Below, one piece after another: positions 1 to 12,584 of a stretch of 43,238 nt of DNA. A model generated the notes under the pieces. That model was not told where the DNA came from. It was given only the letters and a program-made list of their open reading frames with translations, and did no database searches. Each line of letters begins with the position of its first letter. The first letter of the stretch is position 1. Source of the DNA: an uncultured Pelagibacteraceae bacterium (lineage in GTDB: Bacteria > Pseudomonadota > Alphaproteobacteria > Pelagibacterales > Pelagibacteraceae); the NCBI GenBank assembly GCA_905612535.1, contig CAJQSJ010000063.1, forward strand, positions 1-43,238, in the 5' to 3' direction. The translations under genes and the position numbers were made by a program.

Positions 1-2
1 AA

Positions 3-974
3 AAAGTTGTAATTGTTTCATCAGGAGCTATTGCTTTTGGTTGTGAATTTTTAGGTATTGAAAAAAAAAACCTAAAAGTTGATAAAAGCCAGGCTGTTTC
101 TTCAGTGGGACAAATTGAACTAATGAATTTTTACAAAAAAATTTTTGGCAAAAATAAAATTAAAATTTCACAAATATTATTAACATTAGACGATACTGAA
201 AAACGAAGAAGATCTATAAATGCAAGACGGACAATTGATAATTTGTTAGAAATGGGAATCATTCCAATAATTAATGAAAATGATACTACCGCAACAACAG
301 AAATAAAATACGGAGATAATGATAGACTTGCAGCAAGAGTATCACAAATAATTGGTGGGGACTGCTTGATTTTATTATCTGATGTTGATGGTTTATATAC
401 TACAAATCCAAAAGTAAATAAAAAAACTAAATTAATAAAAATTGTAAAAGAAATAGATGAAAATATAATAAAGTATGCAACAAAAAAAGAAAATTTTTAC
501 GGCTCGGGCGGGATGAAAACTAAAATTGAAGCAGCAAAGATTTGTCAACTTGCTGGCTGTTATATGGCTATAGCAAATGGTCATGAGAAAAATCCAATAA
601 AAAAAATGATTAATAATAAAAAGTGTACTTGGTTTATTCCAAAAATTTCTAAACTTGATGCTAGAAAAAAATGGATAATTGGTTCCGTCTCACCAAAAGG
701 TGAGATCATTGTTGACTCTGGTGCAGTAAATGCAATTAAAAATGGTAAAAGCCTTTTACCAGCTGGCGTGCTAAAAGTTCTTGGATTTTTTGAAAAGGGA
801 GATCATGTATTAGTTAAAAACCAGGATAATGTAGAATATGCAAGAGGATTAGCTTCATTTTCATCTAGAGAAGTTGAAAAAATAAAAGGATCTCATAGCA
901 GAGAAATAAAGAATATCTTAGGTTATTCCAGCAGAGAAGAAATTATTCATAAAGACGATTTGGTAAAGCTGTAA
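3..974 (+). CDS. proB: Glutamate 5-kinase (5' end cut by window edge)
   Basis: Frame is open from base 3 (VVIVSSGAIAFG...) through the listed ORF; kinase motifs NENDTT, GDNDRLAARV, GSGGMKTK and a C-terminal PUA-like domain; followed by proA. Confidence 0.95.
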   Translation, partial: KVVIVSSGAIAFGCEFLGIEKKNLKVDKSQAVSSVGQIELMNFYKKIFGKNKIKISQILLTLDDTEKRRRSINARRTIDNLLEMGIIPIINENDTTATTEIKYGDNDRLAARVSQIIGGDCLILLSDVDGLYTTNPKVNKKTKLIKIVKEIDENIIKYATKKENFYGSGGMKTKIEAAKICQLAGCYMAIANGHEKNPIKKMINNKKCTWFIPKISKLDARKKWIIGSVSPKGEIIVDSGAVNAIKNGKSLLPAGVLKVLGFFEKGDHVLVKNQDNVEYARGLASFSSREVEKIKGSHSREIKNILGYSSREEIIHKDDLVKL

Positions 975-975
975 A

Positions 976-2232
976 ATGTCTCAAAATTTATATATGAAAA
1001 AAATAGGAGAAAATGCTGTTAGCTCTCTTAAGCAAATTTCAAATCTTAATATCAAAAAAAAAAATTCTACCCTAAAACTATTTAGTTATTTTTTAAAAAA
1101 AAATTTAAAATTGATTTTAAAAGCAAACAAACTAGATTTGCTAAAAGCAAAAAAAAATAAAAATTATGATACTAATAGATTGCATTTAAATGAAAAAAAA
1201 ATTTACCAAATTATAAAGTCCTTAAAAAAAATAATAAAATTTAAAGATCCTGTTGGCAAAACCTTAGCTTCGTGGAAACGACCAAATGGAATAGTAATAA
1301 AAAAAGTTTCCATACCCCTTGGTGTTGTTGGTGTCATCTATGAAAGTAGACCGAATGTCACTGCTGACGTTGCTGCTTTATGCTTCAAAACAGGAAACCC
1401 GGTAATTTTACGAGGTGGTTCTGAAGCTTACTATTCCAACAAAATAATATCAAATTTATTTAGAAAAGCTCTTATAAAAAAAAAATGTAATAAAAATTTT
1501 GTTCAATTAATTGAAAGTAAAGATAGAAAACATGTTGATTATCTTTTATCCAAAATGAAACAATATGTTGATATTATTGTTCCAAGAGGTGGAAAAAATT
1601 TAGTAAAAAAAGTCCAGGCAATATCTACCGTTCCAACTATTGGACATCTTGAAGGAATATGTCATGTGTATATAGATTCAGATGCAAATATAGATATGTC
1701 TATTAAAGTTGTTAAAAATGCAAAAATGAGAAATTTTAGTATTTGTGGAGCTGCAGAAACTTTACTTATAGATAGAAAATGTTTAAAAACTCATTGCAAT
1801 CCAATACTAACTGAACTGTCCAAAGCCGGTTGTGAAATTATTGGTGATAGAATTATAAAAAAATATTTTGGAAATAAAATTAAAATTGCGACAGAAAATG
1901 ATTGGAATACTGAATATCTATCTCCTAAAATTTCAGTAAAAGTCGTAAATGGAGTTAAAGACGCCATAGATCATATTAATAAATATGGAACTTCTCATAC
2001 GGATAGCATAGTAACTAAAAATAAAAAAACTGCAGAAAAATTTCTCCTAGGCGTTAAAAGTGCAATAGCTATTCATAACGCATCTACACAATTTGCTGAT
2101 GGAGGTGAATTTGGCTTTGGTGCTGAAATAGGAATATCTACTGAAAGATTACATCCAAGAGGTCCTGTAGGTCTTGATCAGCTTACTACTTATAAATATA
2201 TTTTACACGGAAAAGGACAAGTAAGGAAATAA
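976..2232 (+). CDS. proA: Gamma-glutamyl phosphate reductase
   Basis: Motifs VGVIYESRPNVTADVAALC, ILRGG, FGFGAEIGISTERLHPRGPVGL; adjacent to proB. Confidence 0.97.
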   Translation: MSQNLYMKKIGENAVSSLKQISNLNIKKKNSTLKLFSYFLKKNLKLILKANKLDLLKAKKNKNYDTNRLHLNEKKIYQIIKSLKKIIKFKDPVGKTLASWKRPNGIVIKKVSIPLGVVGVIYESRPNVTADVAALCFKTGNPVILRGGSEAYYSNKIISNLFRKALIKKKCNKNFVQLIESKDRKHVDYLLSKMKQYVDIIVPRGGKNLVKKVQAISTVPTIGHLEGICHVYIDSDANIDMSIKVVKNAKMRNFSICGAAETLLIDRKCLKTHCNPILTELSKAGCEIIGDRIIKKYFGNKIKIATENDWNTEYLSPKISVKVVNGVKDAIDHINKYGTSHTDSIVTKNKKTAEKFLLGVKSAIAIHNASTQFADGGEFGFGAEIGISTERLHPRGPVGLDQLTTYKYILHGKGQVRK

Positions 2233-2235
2233 CTA

Positions 2236-2763
2236 TTGGTAAATAAAAAATTAAATAAAATTGGCATATTGGGAGGAAGTTTTGATCCTCCTCACGCTGG
2301 TCATGTTTATATATCTAAACTAGCTCTTAAAAAACTTAAATTAAATGAAGTTCTTTGGTTTGTTACAAAACAAAACCCACTAAAAAAAAAGGCTTATTTA
2401 AGTAAGAATTTAAGAATCAAACTATCAAGAAATATACTTAAAAATGAAAAAAAAATTTTTGTAAAATTGCTTAACGATAAAATTAATTCGGAAAATACTT
2501 TCAATTTACTTAAAAATCTAAAAAATAAAAATAAAAATAGTAAATTATATTTTTTAATGGGAGCAGACAACATGATAAAACTTCATAAATGGGAAAAATG
2601 GAAAAAAATTCCTTCAGTTGCAAAAATAGTTGTTTTTGCTAGATCTAACTATTCTACGTTAGCATTAAAATCTGTCGCAGCTAAGCGCCTACAAAAAGAA
2701 GATTGGCTGTACATATCTGGAAATAAAATAAATATTTCATCTTCATTAATTAGAAATTTTTGA
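2236..2763 (+). CDS. nadD: Nicotinate-nucleotide adenylyltransferase (TTG start)
   Basis: GILGGSFDPPHAGH and C-terminal ISSSLIR motifs; nadD-rsfS synteny. Confidence 0.93.
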   Translation: MVNKKLNKIGILGGSFDPPHAGHVYISKLALKKLKLNEVLWFVTKQNPLKKKAYLSKNLRIKLSRNILKNEKKIFVKLLNDKINSENTFNLLKNLKNKNKNSKLYFLMGADNMIKLHKWEKWKKIPSVAKIVVFARSNYSTLALKSVAAKRLQKEDWLYISGNKINISSSLIRNF

Positions 2764-2776
2764 TAAGATAAAGTTA

Positions 2777-3133
2777 ATGCAATTAAAAGAAGTTCAAAAA
2801 ATCAAAAACGAAATAGAAAAAATGTTAAATGGTAATAAGGCAACTGACATAAAGTCTATTTGCTTGAAAGATAAAAGTTCTATCGCTGACTTCATGATAA
2901 TAGCAAGCGGTAACTCTTCACGCCATATCCAGGCTTTGGCTGAAATTTTGTTAGATGACCTAAAAAAAAAAGGTTTTGATGATTGCCATTTAGAAGGAAA
3001 AAATAGTAATGATTGGAAACTTGTAGATGCGAAAGATATAATAGTTCATATTTTCCACCCAGAAAAAAGAAAGCTTTATAACTTGGAGAGAATGTGGTCT
3101 GAATTAGTTCCAAGAGAAAGATTAACAATATGA
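2777..3133 (+). CDS. rsfS: Ribosomal silencing factor RsfS
   Basis: DFMIIASGNSSRH, EGKNSNDWKLVDAKDIIVHIF, YNLERMW signatures. Confidence 0.95.
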   Translation: MQLKEVQKIKNEIEKMLNGNKATDIKSICLKDKSSIADFMIIASGNSSRHIQALAEILLDDLKKKGFDDCHLEGKNSNDWKLVDAKDIIVHIFHPEKRKLYNLERMWSELVPRERLTI

Positions 3134-4269
3134 AAATAAAAAATTTATTAATTATAGCTATAATATTCTTGAATTTTTTTGGAATGGCTTATTCTAAAAG
3201 TCCTGATAATATTTATGAAAAAATAGATCTCTTCAGTCAAGTTTTAGAAAAAATACAAGATGAATATGTAGAAGAAGTAGATCAATCAGAAGTAATTGAC
3301 TCTGCTATAAATGGTGTTCTTCAATCGTTAGACCCATATTCTAGCTATATGAGTCCTGAAGTTTTTGATGAAATGCAAACTGAAACTAGTGGAGAATTTG
3401 GTGGTTTAGGTATTGAAGTTAGCATGGAAGCGGGTGTCGTAAAAGTTATAACTCCTATTGATGACACTCCTGCGGCGAAAGCTGGAATAAAATCTGGTGA
3501 TTACATAGTTAAGATAAATGGTGAACAAGTCCAAGGGAAAAGTCTCATGCAAGCGGTAAATCTAATGCGAGGACCAGTTGATTCATCTATTGAACTCACC
3601 GTAAGAAGAAAAGGCTTAAAAAAAGCTAAAAACTTTAAAATTGTTAGACAAATAATTGAAGTTAAATCTGTAACTGCTAAAACAATTGATAAAAAAATAG
3701 GATACTTAAGACTAAGAGCTTTTAATCAAAATAGTGCCAACCAATTAAAAAAAGAAATTTCAAAGTTAGAAAAAAATAACAAGTTAACAGGATACGTTTT
3801 TGATTTGAGAAATAATCCAGGTGGATTGTTGTCTCAAGCGATTAAAATTTCAGATTTTTTTCTTGATGATGGTGAAATAGTATCAACTAAAGGAAGAAAA
3901 AGAAGAGAAAATAGAAAATTTTTTGCAAAAAAAGGTGATAAAATTAATGGAAAACCTTTAATTGTATTAATTAATAACGGATCAGCTTCAGCTTCTGAAA
4001 TTGTTGCCGGAGCACTTCAGGATCATAAAAGAGCAATTTTACTCGGCGAAACAAGTTATGGAAAAGGCTCGGTTCAATCAATAATACCTCTAAAAAATAG
4101 AGGTGCAATTAGATTAACTATTTCTAAATATTATTTACCTTCTGGAAAGTCTATTTCTGAAATAGGTGTTTCGCCTGATATTCAAGTTTTAGAAGAGGGC
4201 GAAGAATTCTCAATCAATACTAATACAGACAATCAATTAAATTACGCTATTAAATTATTTAACGGTTAA
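3130..4269 (+). CDS. ctpA: Carboxy-terminal processing protease (S41, PDZ)
   Basis: N-terminal signal-like segment, PDZ domain, NGSASASEIVAGALQDHKRA...GKGSVQ Ser/Lys catalytic region. Confidence 0.95.
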   Translation: MKIKNLLIIAIIFLNFFGMAYSKSPDNIYEKIDLFSQVLEKIQDEYVEEVDQSEVIDSAINGVLQSLDPYSSYMSPEVFDEMQTETSGEFGGLGIEVSMEAGVVKVITPIDDTPAAKAGIKSGDYIVKINGEQVQGKSLMQAVNLMRGPVDSSIELTVRRKGLKKAKNFKIVRQIIEVKSVTAKTIDKKIGYLRLRAFNQNSANQLKKEISKLEKNNKLTGYVFDLRNNPGGLLSQAIKISDFFLDDGEIVSTKGRKRRENRKFFAKKGDKINGKPLIVLINNGSASASEIVAGALQDHKRAILLGETSYGKGSVQSIIPLKNRGAIRLTISKYYLPSGKSISEIGVSPDIQVLEEGEEFSINTNTDNQLNYAIKLFNG

Positions 4270-4751
4270 TGTTAATGAACAAGTATAAAAATCTACCTCT
4301 GAGAGTTGGGGTGGGAATAATTTTGTTAAATAAAAATAATAAAATATTTGTTGCAAAAAGAATTGATAATCAAAAAGGCAATTATTGGCAAATGCCCCAG
4401 GGTGGCGTTGACTTAAATGAAAAACTTTTGCAGGCCGCAAAAAGAGAGTTAGAAGAAGAAACTAGTATAAAATCTGTTGAATTAATAAAAGAATTTGATG
4501 GGTGGCTGGAATACAATTTGCCAAAAAACCTTTTAGGTAAAATCTGGAAAGGAAAATACAGGGGTCAAAAGCAAAAATGGTTTGTAATGAAATTTTTAGG
4601 AAACGATGAAGAAATTAATATTAAAACTAAACATCCTGAATTCTTGGAATGGAAATGGATTGAGCTTGGTAAACTTACTGAAGTTGCTGTAAATTTCAAA
4701 CTAAATGTTTATAAAAAAATTAAGGAAAAGGTAAAAATAATTATTAATTAA
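4269..4751 (+). CDS. rppH: RNA pyrophosphohydrolase (Nudix)
   Basis: YRVGVGIILLN-like N-terminus, WQMPQGGVDLNE, Nudix box AAKRELEEETSI. Confidence 0.94.
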   Translation: MLMNKYKNLPLRVGVGIILLNKNNKIFVAKRIDNQKGNYWQMPQGGVDLNEKLLQAAKRELEEETSIKSVELIKEFDGWLEYNLPKNLLGKIWKGKYRGQKQKWFVMKFLGNDEEINIKTKHPEFLEWKWIELGKLTEVAVNFKLNVYKKIKEKVKIIIN

Positions 4752-5135
4752 GAGATTTAAGTGTATCAATTTTTTGATCAATTAAATATTTATCTTGATC
4801 GCTGATTTCACTGCCATTTGAATCCTCTTCCGTTTTTTTGAGAATTTTTTCAATTTTATGTTTGTCCATATCCTTAACATTAAAAATTGAACTTGTTAAA
4901 ATTGATAAATTATTATTTTTGAATTCGACAATACCATCCTCAACATAATAGCTTTCTTGGGTTGATTTAAAAAAAATTTTTATTATACCTGGCTTTAAAA
5001 ATGAAATAATTGAAATATGATCTTTTAATATTCCCATTTCACCTTCAAAGGCAGGGATAACAATTTCTGTAACGTCATCTCTTGAAAGAAAAGATTTTTC
5101 TGGATTTAATATTTCTACTTTAAATTCTTCGCTCA

Positions 5136-5136
<1 letters not shown>
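4744..5136 (-). CDS. atpC: F1 ATP synthase epsilon subunit
   Basis: Last gene of atpHAGDC; epsilon motif IPAFEGEMGILKDH. Confidence 0.95.
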
Positions 5137-7432
<2,296 letters not shown>

Positions 7433-7438
7433 ATATTG

Positions 7439-8971
7439 CTAACTAAAATTCTTTTTAAGTTGTATTATAACTTCTACTAATAATTTTTCAGTATTTTCTT
7501 CAAGTTTTCCTGAGATTAAAATAGATTCTAAAATCTCTGGTTTTTCAGACTTGCATTTTTCAATAATTTGTGTCTCAAAATTATCAATATTTTTAAGCTC
7601 TATATCATCCAGATAACCTTTGACTCCACAAAAAACTGAAATCACTTGTTCGGCTACTGTCATTGGAGAATATTGCTTTTGTTTTAAAAGTTCAGTTAAT
7701 TTTGAACCTCTATTTAGAAGTTTTTGTGTTGAAGCATCAAGGTCAGAACCAAATTGAGCAAATGCAGCCATTTCTCTGTATTGTGCAAGCTCTAATTTCA
7801 TTGATCCAGAAACTTTTTTCATTGCCTTAGTTTGTGCAGATGAACCAACTCTAGATACTGACAAGCCCACATTTATAGCAGGTCTAATTCCTTGGTTGAA
7901 TAATTCTGTTTCAAGAAATATCTGCCCATCAGTAATTGAAATTACGTTAGTTGGTATAAAGGCAGAAACGTCTCCACCTTGTGTTTCGATAATTGGTAAA
8001 GCTGTTAAAGAACCACCACCATGTTCGTCGCTAAGTTTAGCTGCTCTTTCGAGCAACCTACTATGTAAATAAAAAACATCGCCCGGATATGCTTCTCTTC
8101 CGGGCGGTCTTCTTAATAAAAGAGACATTTGTCTATAGGCTACTGCCTGTTTAGATAAATCATCATAAATAATTAAAGCATGCATCCCATTATCTCTAAA
8201 ATATTCTCCCATGGTGCAGCCTGTGTACGGTGCTAAAAATTGAAGTGGGGCAGCATCTGAAGCTGTAGCAGCTACGATAGTCGTATACTCCATTGCTCCA
8301 GCTTCTTCTAAAGTTTTCTGAATTTGCCTAACTGTAGATCTTTTTTGTCCTATAGCTACATATATACAATAAAGTTTTTGTTTTTCGTCATCCGATTCAT
8401 TGATTTTTTTTTGATTAATAATAGCATCAATGGCAACTGCAGTTTTTCCAGTTTGCCTATCACCAATAATTAATTCACGTTGACCTCTTCCAATTGGAAC
8501 CAAACTATCAATTGATTTTAATCCAGTTTGCATTGGTTCGTTAACTGATTTTCTTGGAATAATTCCTGGAGCTTTTACTTCAACTCTACTTCTTTTTAAT
8601 CCTTTGTCTAAAGCGCCTTTGCCATCAATTGGATTGCCTAGACCGTCAACAACTCTTCCTAACAATTCTTTTCCAACTGGAGCATCAACAATAGAACCTG
8701 TTCTTTTAACAATATCTCCCTCTTTGATAGCTCTATCTTCCCCAAAAATTACAACGCCAACATTTTCACTTTCTAAATTTAACGCCATGCCTTTCGATCC
8801 ATCAGAAAATTCTACCATCTCTCCTGCTTGGACGTTATCTAGTCCATATATCCTTGCAATACCATCTCCAACAGAAAGCACCTGGCCAACCTCAGAAACT
8901 TCAGCCTTTTCTCCAAATTTTTTAATTTGTTCTTTTAAAATTTTTGTTACTTCTGAAGGATTTATTTGCAT
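7439..8971 (-). CDS. atpA: F1 ATP synthase alpha subunit
   Basis: [60 protein letters not shown]. Confidence 0.99.
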   Translation of the reverse strand: MQINPSEVTKILKEQIKKFGEKAEVSEVGQVLSVGDGIARIYGLDNVQAGEMVEFSDGSKGMALNLESENVGVVIFGEDRAIKEGDIVKRTGSIVDAPVGKELLGRVVDGLGNPIDGKGALDKGLKRSRVEVKAPGIIPRKSVNEPMQTGLKSIDSLVPIGRGQRELIIGDRQTGKTAVAIDAIINQKKINESDDEKQKLYCIYVAIGQKRSTVRQIQKTLEEAGAMEYTTIVAATASDAAPLQFLAPYTGCTMGEYFRDNGMHALIIYDDLSKQAVAYRQMSLLLRRPPGREAYPGDVFYLHSRLLERAAKLSDEHGGGSLTALPIIETQGGDVSAFIPTNVISITDGQIFLETELFNQGIRPAINVGLSVSRVGSSAQTKAMKKVSGSMKLELAQYREMAAFAQFGSDLDASTQKLLNRGSKLTELLKQKQYSPMTVAEQVISVFCGVKGYLDDIELKNIDNFETQIIEKCKSEKPEILESILISGKLEENTEKLLVEVIIQLKKNFS

Positions 8972-8972
8972 A

Positions 8973-9530
8973 CTAGGCGTCTACCATTTTTGTTTCTAAT
9001 ATTTTTAATTTCGATTTAATTGAAGTGTCAACCATAATACTACCTACTTGTATAATTAAGCCAGCTATCAAACTCGGGTCATATTTATACTCTATATTTA
9101 AATTTGACTTAAAATTTTTTGATAATTCAGATTCTATGTTTTTATGTTCTTCTTTTGAAAGTTCTTTTGATGAAATTAATTTTGCCTTTAGTTCGCCTTT
9201 ACTTTTAGAAAGCAAATTTAAAAAACTATCAATAATTTTACTTAAGAAAAATAGTCTATTTTTAATAGAAATAAATCCTAAAAAATCTTTTGAAGATTTT
9301 GAAAAATTATTTTGATTGGTTATTTTGTCTATAACATTTTTTTTATCATCTGGTGATACGGTCGGGCTTATAATAAAATCTTCAAAATCAGGGTTTGATT
9401 TTAATAATTGATGTAAACTTTTCATTTCATTTTCTGCATTATCTAATTCGTTTCTTTCCTTAGAAGTTTCAAAAAGAGCTAATGCATAACTTTTTGATGT
9501 TGCATTTGAAAATGTTGATTTTGAACTCAT
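8973..9530 (-). CDS. atpH: F1 ATP synthase delta subunit
   Basis: First gene of atp operon; SYALALFE N-terminus, C-terminal [22 protein letters not shown]. Confidence 0.94.
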   Translation of the reverse strand: MSSKSTFSNATSKSYALALFETSKERNELDNAENEMKSLHQLLKSNPDFEDFIISPTVSPDDKKNVIDKITNQNNFSKSSKDFLGFISIKNRLFFLSKIIDSFLNLLSKSKGELKAKLISSKELSKEEHKNIESELSKNFKSNLNIEYKYDPSLIAGLIIQVGSIMVDTSIKSKLKILETKMVDA

Positions 9531-9630
9531 TCTTAGCTCCTAAAAGACTCGTTTTGTATGGGATTATGTTGTTAAATTCAACATTTTCTATTGTATCTTT
9601 TTGTCTTATTAAGGTTAATAAAACCTTGTA

Positions 9631-11592
9631 TTAGCTGAAATTAACTGGATCAACATCAACCTCAAGTTTTATTCCTGCCTGCATTTTTATTTTATTTAAG
9701 GATTGTGCTAGGTATTTTTGGATAAAAATATTCTTTGGATATCTGATTAAAATTCTACATCTATATTTTTTTTTTATTTTATTAATTGGGGCCACCACTG
9801 GACCTAGAATGTTAATATTATTTATTTTAGGAAGTTTTAACTTTATGGTTACGGCAAATTTCATTATTAAAATCTCACTATCACCAGAAATAATTAACGA
9901 TATAAGTCGATAAAAAGGAGGTAGTTTTTTTTCTTTTCTTAATAAAAGTTCTTTTTGTAAAAAAGCTTCTGGATTATTTTTTATTATGTTTAAAAGGATT
10001 TCATCTTCCGGGGTATAAGTTTGAAAATAAATAGCCGATTCACTTCCTGCTCGTCCTGCTCTTCCACTTAATTGATGATACAACTGGACATTCTTTTCGG
10101 CTGATCTTAGATCATAACCGTGAGCTGAAAAATCACTATCTACTACAACGATACAATTTAACTTAGGAAAATGAAAACCTTTAGATAAAAGTTGTGTTCC
10201 AACTAAAATGTCTATTTCTTGTTTTTCAACTTTTTTAATTAATAAATTTGTAATTTTACTTTTTTTCAATGTGTCGCTAGAAAACATTTCTATTATTTTA
10301 TTTGGATATATTTTTTTAAGTTCTAAAAAAATTCTTTCAATTCCCGGTCCGCAGAATACCAAATCACATTTTTTTTTATCTTTACATGTTCTATCTAATA
10401 TAGATTTATGTCCACAATGATGGCAAAGCAATTTATTTAATTTTTTATGGAAGTTCAGATTAATTGAACAATTGGGGCATTCAAATTTAATTCCACATTT
10501 TTTGCAAATTACAAATGGTGAATATCCTCTTCTATTTAAGAAAAACAATACCTGGTCTCCTTTATCTAAATATTTATTAACCGCAGTAATTGTTTTTTTA
10601 GCAATCCAAAAACCTTTTTCTAAATTTTCGTTATGTAAATTTATTATTTCAACTTTGGGTAAAGCGGCAGATTTATATCTTTTTGTTAATTTTGTAATAG
10701 AGTATTTTTTGTTAATAATATTATTATATGTTTCTATCGAAGGTATTGAAGTAACTAAATTAATTGGAATATTTTCTAATGAAGCTCTTGTAATGGCCAT
10801 GTCTCTAGCATTATAAGAAACACCTTCGTCTTGTTTGTATGAAACATCATGTTCCTCGTCCACAACAATTATTCCTAGATCGTTAAAGGGCAAAAATAAG
10901 GAAGATCTTGCGCCTATTACTATTTTAATTTTACTTTCAGATATGCCTTTCCAAATTATTGATTTATTTTTTTTAGAAGTAGCAGAATGCCAAATTGCTG
11001 GTTCTGCTCCAAAAAAATCTTCAAATCTTGTTTTGAATTGATTGGTGAGTGCAATTTCCGGGAGCAAGATTAATGCTTGTTTGTTTTTTTTTACAATATC
11101 TTTAATTCTTTCAAAATATACTAACGTTTTTCCTGATCCAGTCACACCTTCCAATACATTAACTTTATAGTTTTCTCCTAAATTTCTAATAAAGGATAAA
11201 GATTTTTTTTGTTCTTCGTTTAATGACAATTCTTTTATATTTTTTTTTATTTCAAATTTATCAAACTCTTTGCTAAAAGATTTTGTAACGACGGTCTTAT
11301 TTAACAAAGACATTTTTAAAGCCATTCCTAGTGGAACTAGGTTATATCTTGAAAACCAAGAGATAAAATTAATCATAGATTTGTTTAAGCTTTTTACATT
11401 TAATTTTTTAGAAATTTTTTTTATCTTAAATTTTTTTTCAGTTTTTTGCTGATCTGGCCAAATTACACCAGTTAGTTCAACAGATCCAAACGGAGCTTGG
11501 ACAAAATCCCCTGGATTAAGTTTTTCTTCGATTGTGCTTTCATATGTAAAAGGGAAGTCAAAAATTTTTGGAAAAAGAACTGCTACTTTCAT
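9631..11592 (-). CDS. priA: Primosomal replication helicase PriA
   Basis: GVTGSGKT, DEEH, zinc-binding Cys pairs (CKKCG, CPNC, CHHCG), GTQLLSKGFHFP; located upstream of atpH as in many alphaproteobacteria. Confidence 0.96.
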   Translation of the reverse strand: MKVAVLFPKIFDFPFTYESTIEEKLNPGDFVQAPFGSVELTGVIWPDQQKTEKKFKIKKISKKLNVKSLNKSMINFISWFSRYNLVPLGMALKMSLLNKTVVTKSFSKEFDKFEIKKNIKELSLNEEQKKSLSFIRNLGENYKVNVLEGVTGSGKTLVYFERIKDIVKKNKQALILLPEIALTNQFKTRFEDFFGAEPAIWHSATSKKNKSIIWKGISESKIKIVIGARSSLFLPFNDLGIIVVDEEHDVSYKQDEGVSYNARDMAITRASLENIPINLVTSIPSIETYNNIINKKYSITKLTKRYKSAALPKVEIINLHNENLEKGFWIAKKTITAVNKYLDKGDQVLFFLNRRGYSPFVICKKCGIKFECPNCSINLNFHKKLNKLLCHHCGHKSILDRTCKDKKKCDLVFCGPGIERIFLELKKIYPNKIIEMFSSDTLKKSKITNLLIKKVEKQEIDILVGTQLLSKGFHFPKLNCIVVVDSDFSAHGYDLRSAEKNVQLYHQLSGRAGRAGSESAIYFQTYTPEDEILLNIIKNNPEAFLQKELLLRKEKKLPPFYRLISLIISGDSEILIMKFAVTIKLKLPKINNINILGPVVAPINKIKKKYRCRILIRYPKNIFIQKYLAQSLNKIKMQAGIKLEVDVDPVNFS

Positions 11593-12584
11593 TTATATAA
11601 AAAAAAATTTCTAGTTTTTTTGCTAATATTAGAATTTAATATGTTTTTAAGTTCGCTAAAAATTCTTGATTGCATTCTTAATTCTAATAATTTCCATGTA
11701 TAGGGAATTAGCTTTAAATATCTATCTTTTTTATCTCTTTTATAGAGTCTTGAAAAAATACCTATAATTTTTAAACTTCTTTGAACAGACAGTATGTTGA
11801 AATCGTTTAAAAAAAATTGTTTATTAATCTTATGATCACTAGTAGTATTGTTTATATAGTAGGTATAAATGCTATTTTTAAGTTTTTCACTAGTGTTTAT
11901 TCTTACATCGTCAATTAATGAAACTAAATCATATGCGGGGTTTCCAATTAATGCATCTTGGCTATCCAGTATGCCTATCTTATTTCCAACCTTCATTAAA
12001 TTTTGTGAATGATAATCTCTATGAACAAAGTGGCTATTTGTAAAATATAGTTTTTTATAGATTTTAGATAAAATTTTTTTTGTTTTGATTTTAATACTTA
12101 AAACTTTTTTTTTTTTATAAACTAATGGTAAGTACCAGTCAAAAAAAAGATTTGATTCTTTTTCTAAATACTTTAGTGAGTAGTTTTCCACTGAATGGGA
12201 TTTATTTATGATATTTTTTATTTTTTTTTCTGGTTTAATTTTTTGAATATTTAAAAGTAAATTTACTAATTTTTTATAAATACTTAATTTATCTTTTTTT
12301 TTTATTAAAATTTTATGAAATGATAGATCCCCAAAGTCTTCTATAAGAATTGTTCCTTTTTTATAGTTATGTGAAAATAATTTTGGTGCTAAAAATTTTT
12401 TGTCTCTTAGAAATTTATTTATTGCAGCATAAGCTACTAGATTAGAGTACTTATTCTTTTTTGCAGATACTAAAATTTTATACTTTTTATTAATTAAAAC
12501 TCTAGAAAATGTTCTAGCAGAAGCATCGCTAGTAAGCGCTTTTATTTTAGATTTCATTAAATTTAAAACTTTTCCATTTTCCAA
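11589..12584 (-). CDS. AmgK-like aminoglycoside phosphotransferase family kinase (start possibly the internal ATG at 12557)
   Basis: SDASARTF N-terminus, VHRDYHSQNLM, GILDSQDALIGNPAYDLVSLIDD; overlaps tsaE as in alphaproteobacterial tsaE-amgK neighbourhoods. Confidence 0.75.
   Translation of the reverse strand: MENGKVLNLMKSKIKALTSDASARTFSRVLINKKYKILVSAKKNKYSNLVAYAAINKFLRDKKFLAPKLFSHNYKKGTILIEDFGDLSFHKILIKKKDKLSIYKKLVNLLLNIQKIKPEKKIKNIINKSHSVENYSLKYLEKESNLFFDWYLPLVYKKKKVLSIKIKTKKILSKIYKKLYFTNSHFVHRDYHSQNLMKVGNKIGILDSQDALIGNPAYDLVSLIDDVRINTSEKLKNSIYTYYINNTTSDHKINKQFFLNDFNILSVQRSLKIIGIFSRLYKRDKKDRYLKLIPYTWKLLELRMQSRIFSELKNILNSNISKKTRNFFLYK

Noticed and set aside
2236-2763. NadD ends right after the ISSSLIR motif (possible C-terminal truncation)
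   Set aside because: Some alphaproteobacterial NadD proteins may also have short C-termini; only 13 nt separate the stop from rsfS and no out-of-frame remnant is visible.
2892-3128. 78-aa minus-strand ORF inside rsfS/ctpA junction, and similar shadow ORFs opposite atpD, atpA, priA, ubiB, coaBC, fabB and fabI
   Set aside because: They lie antisense to strongly supported genes, show no recognisable motif or plausible start context, and read as low-complexity translations of the opposite strand.
9611-9627. Inverted repeat AAGGTT-AATAA-AACCTT downstream of priA as terminator
   Set aside because: Only a 6-bp AT-rich stem and no U-tract on the priA strand; too weak to call.
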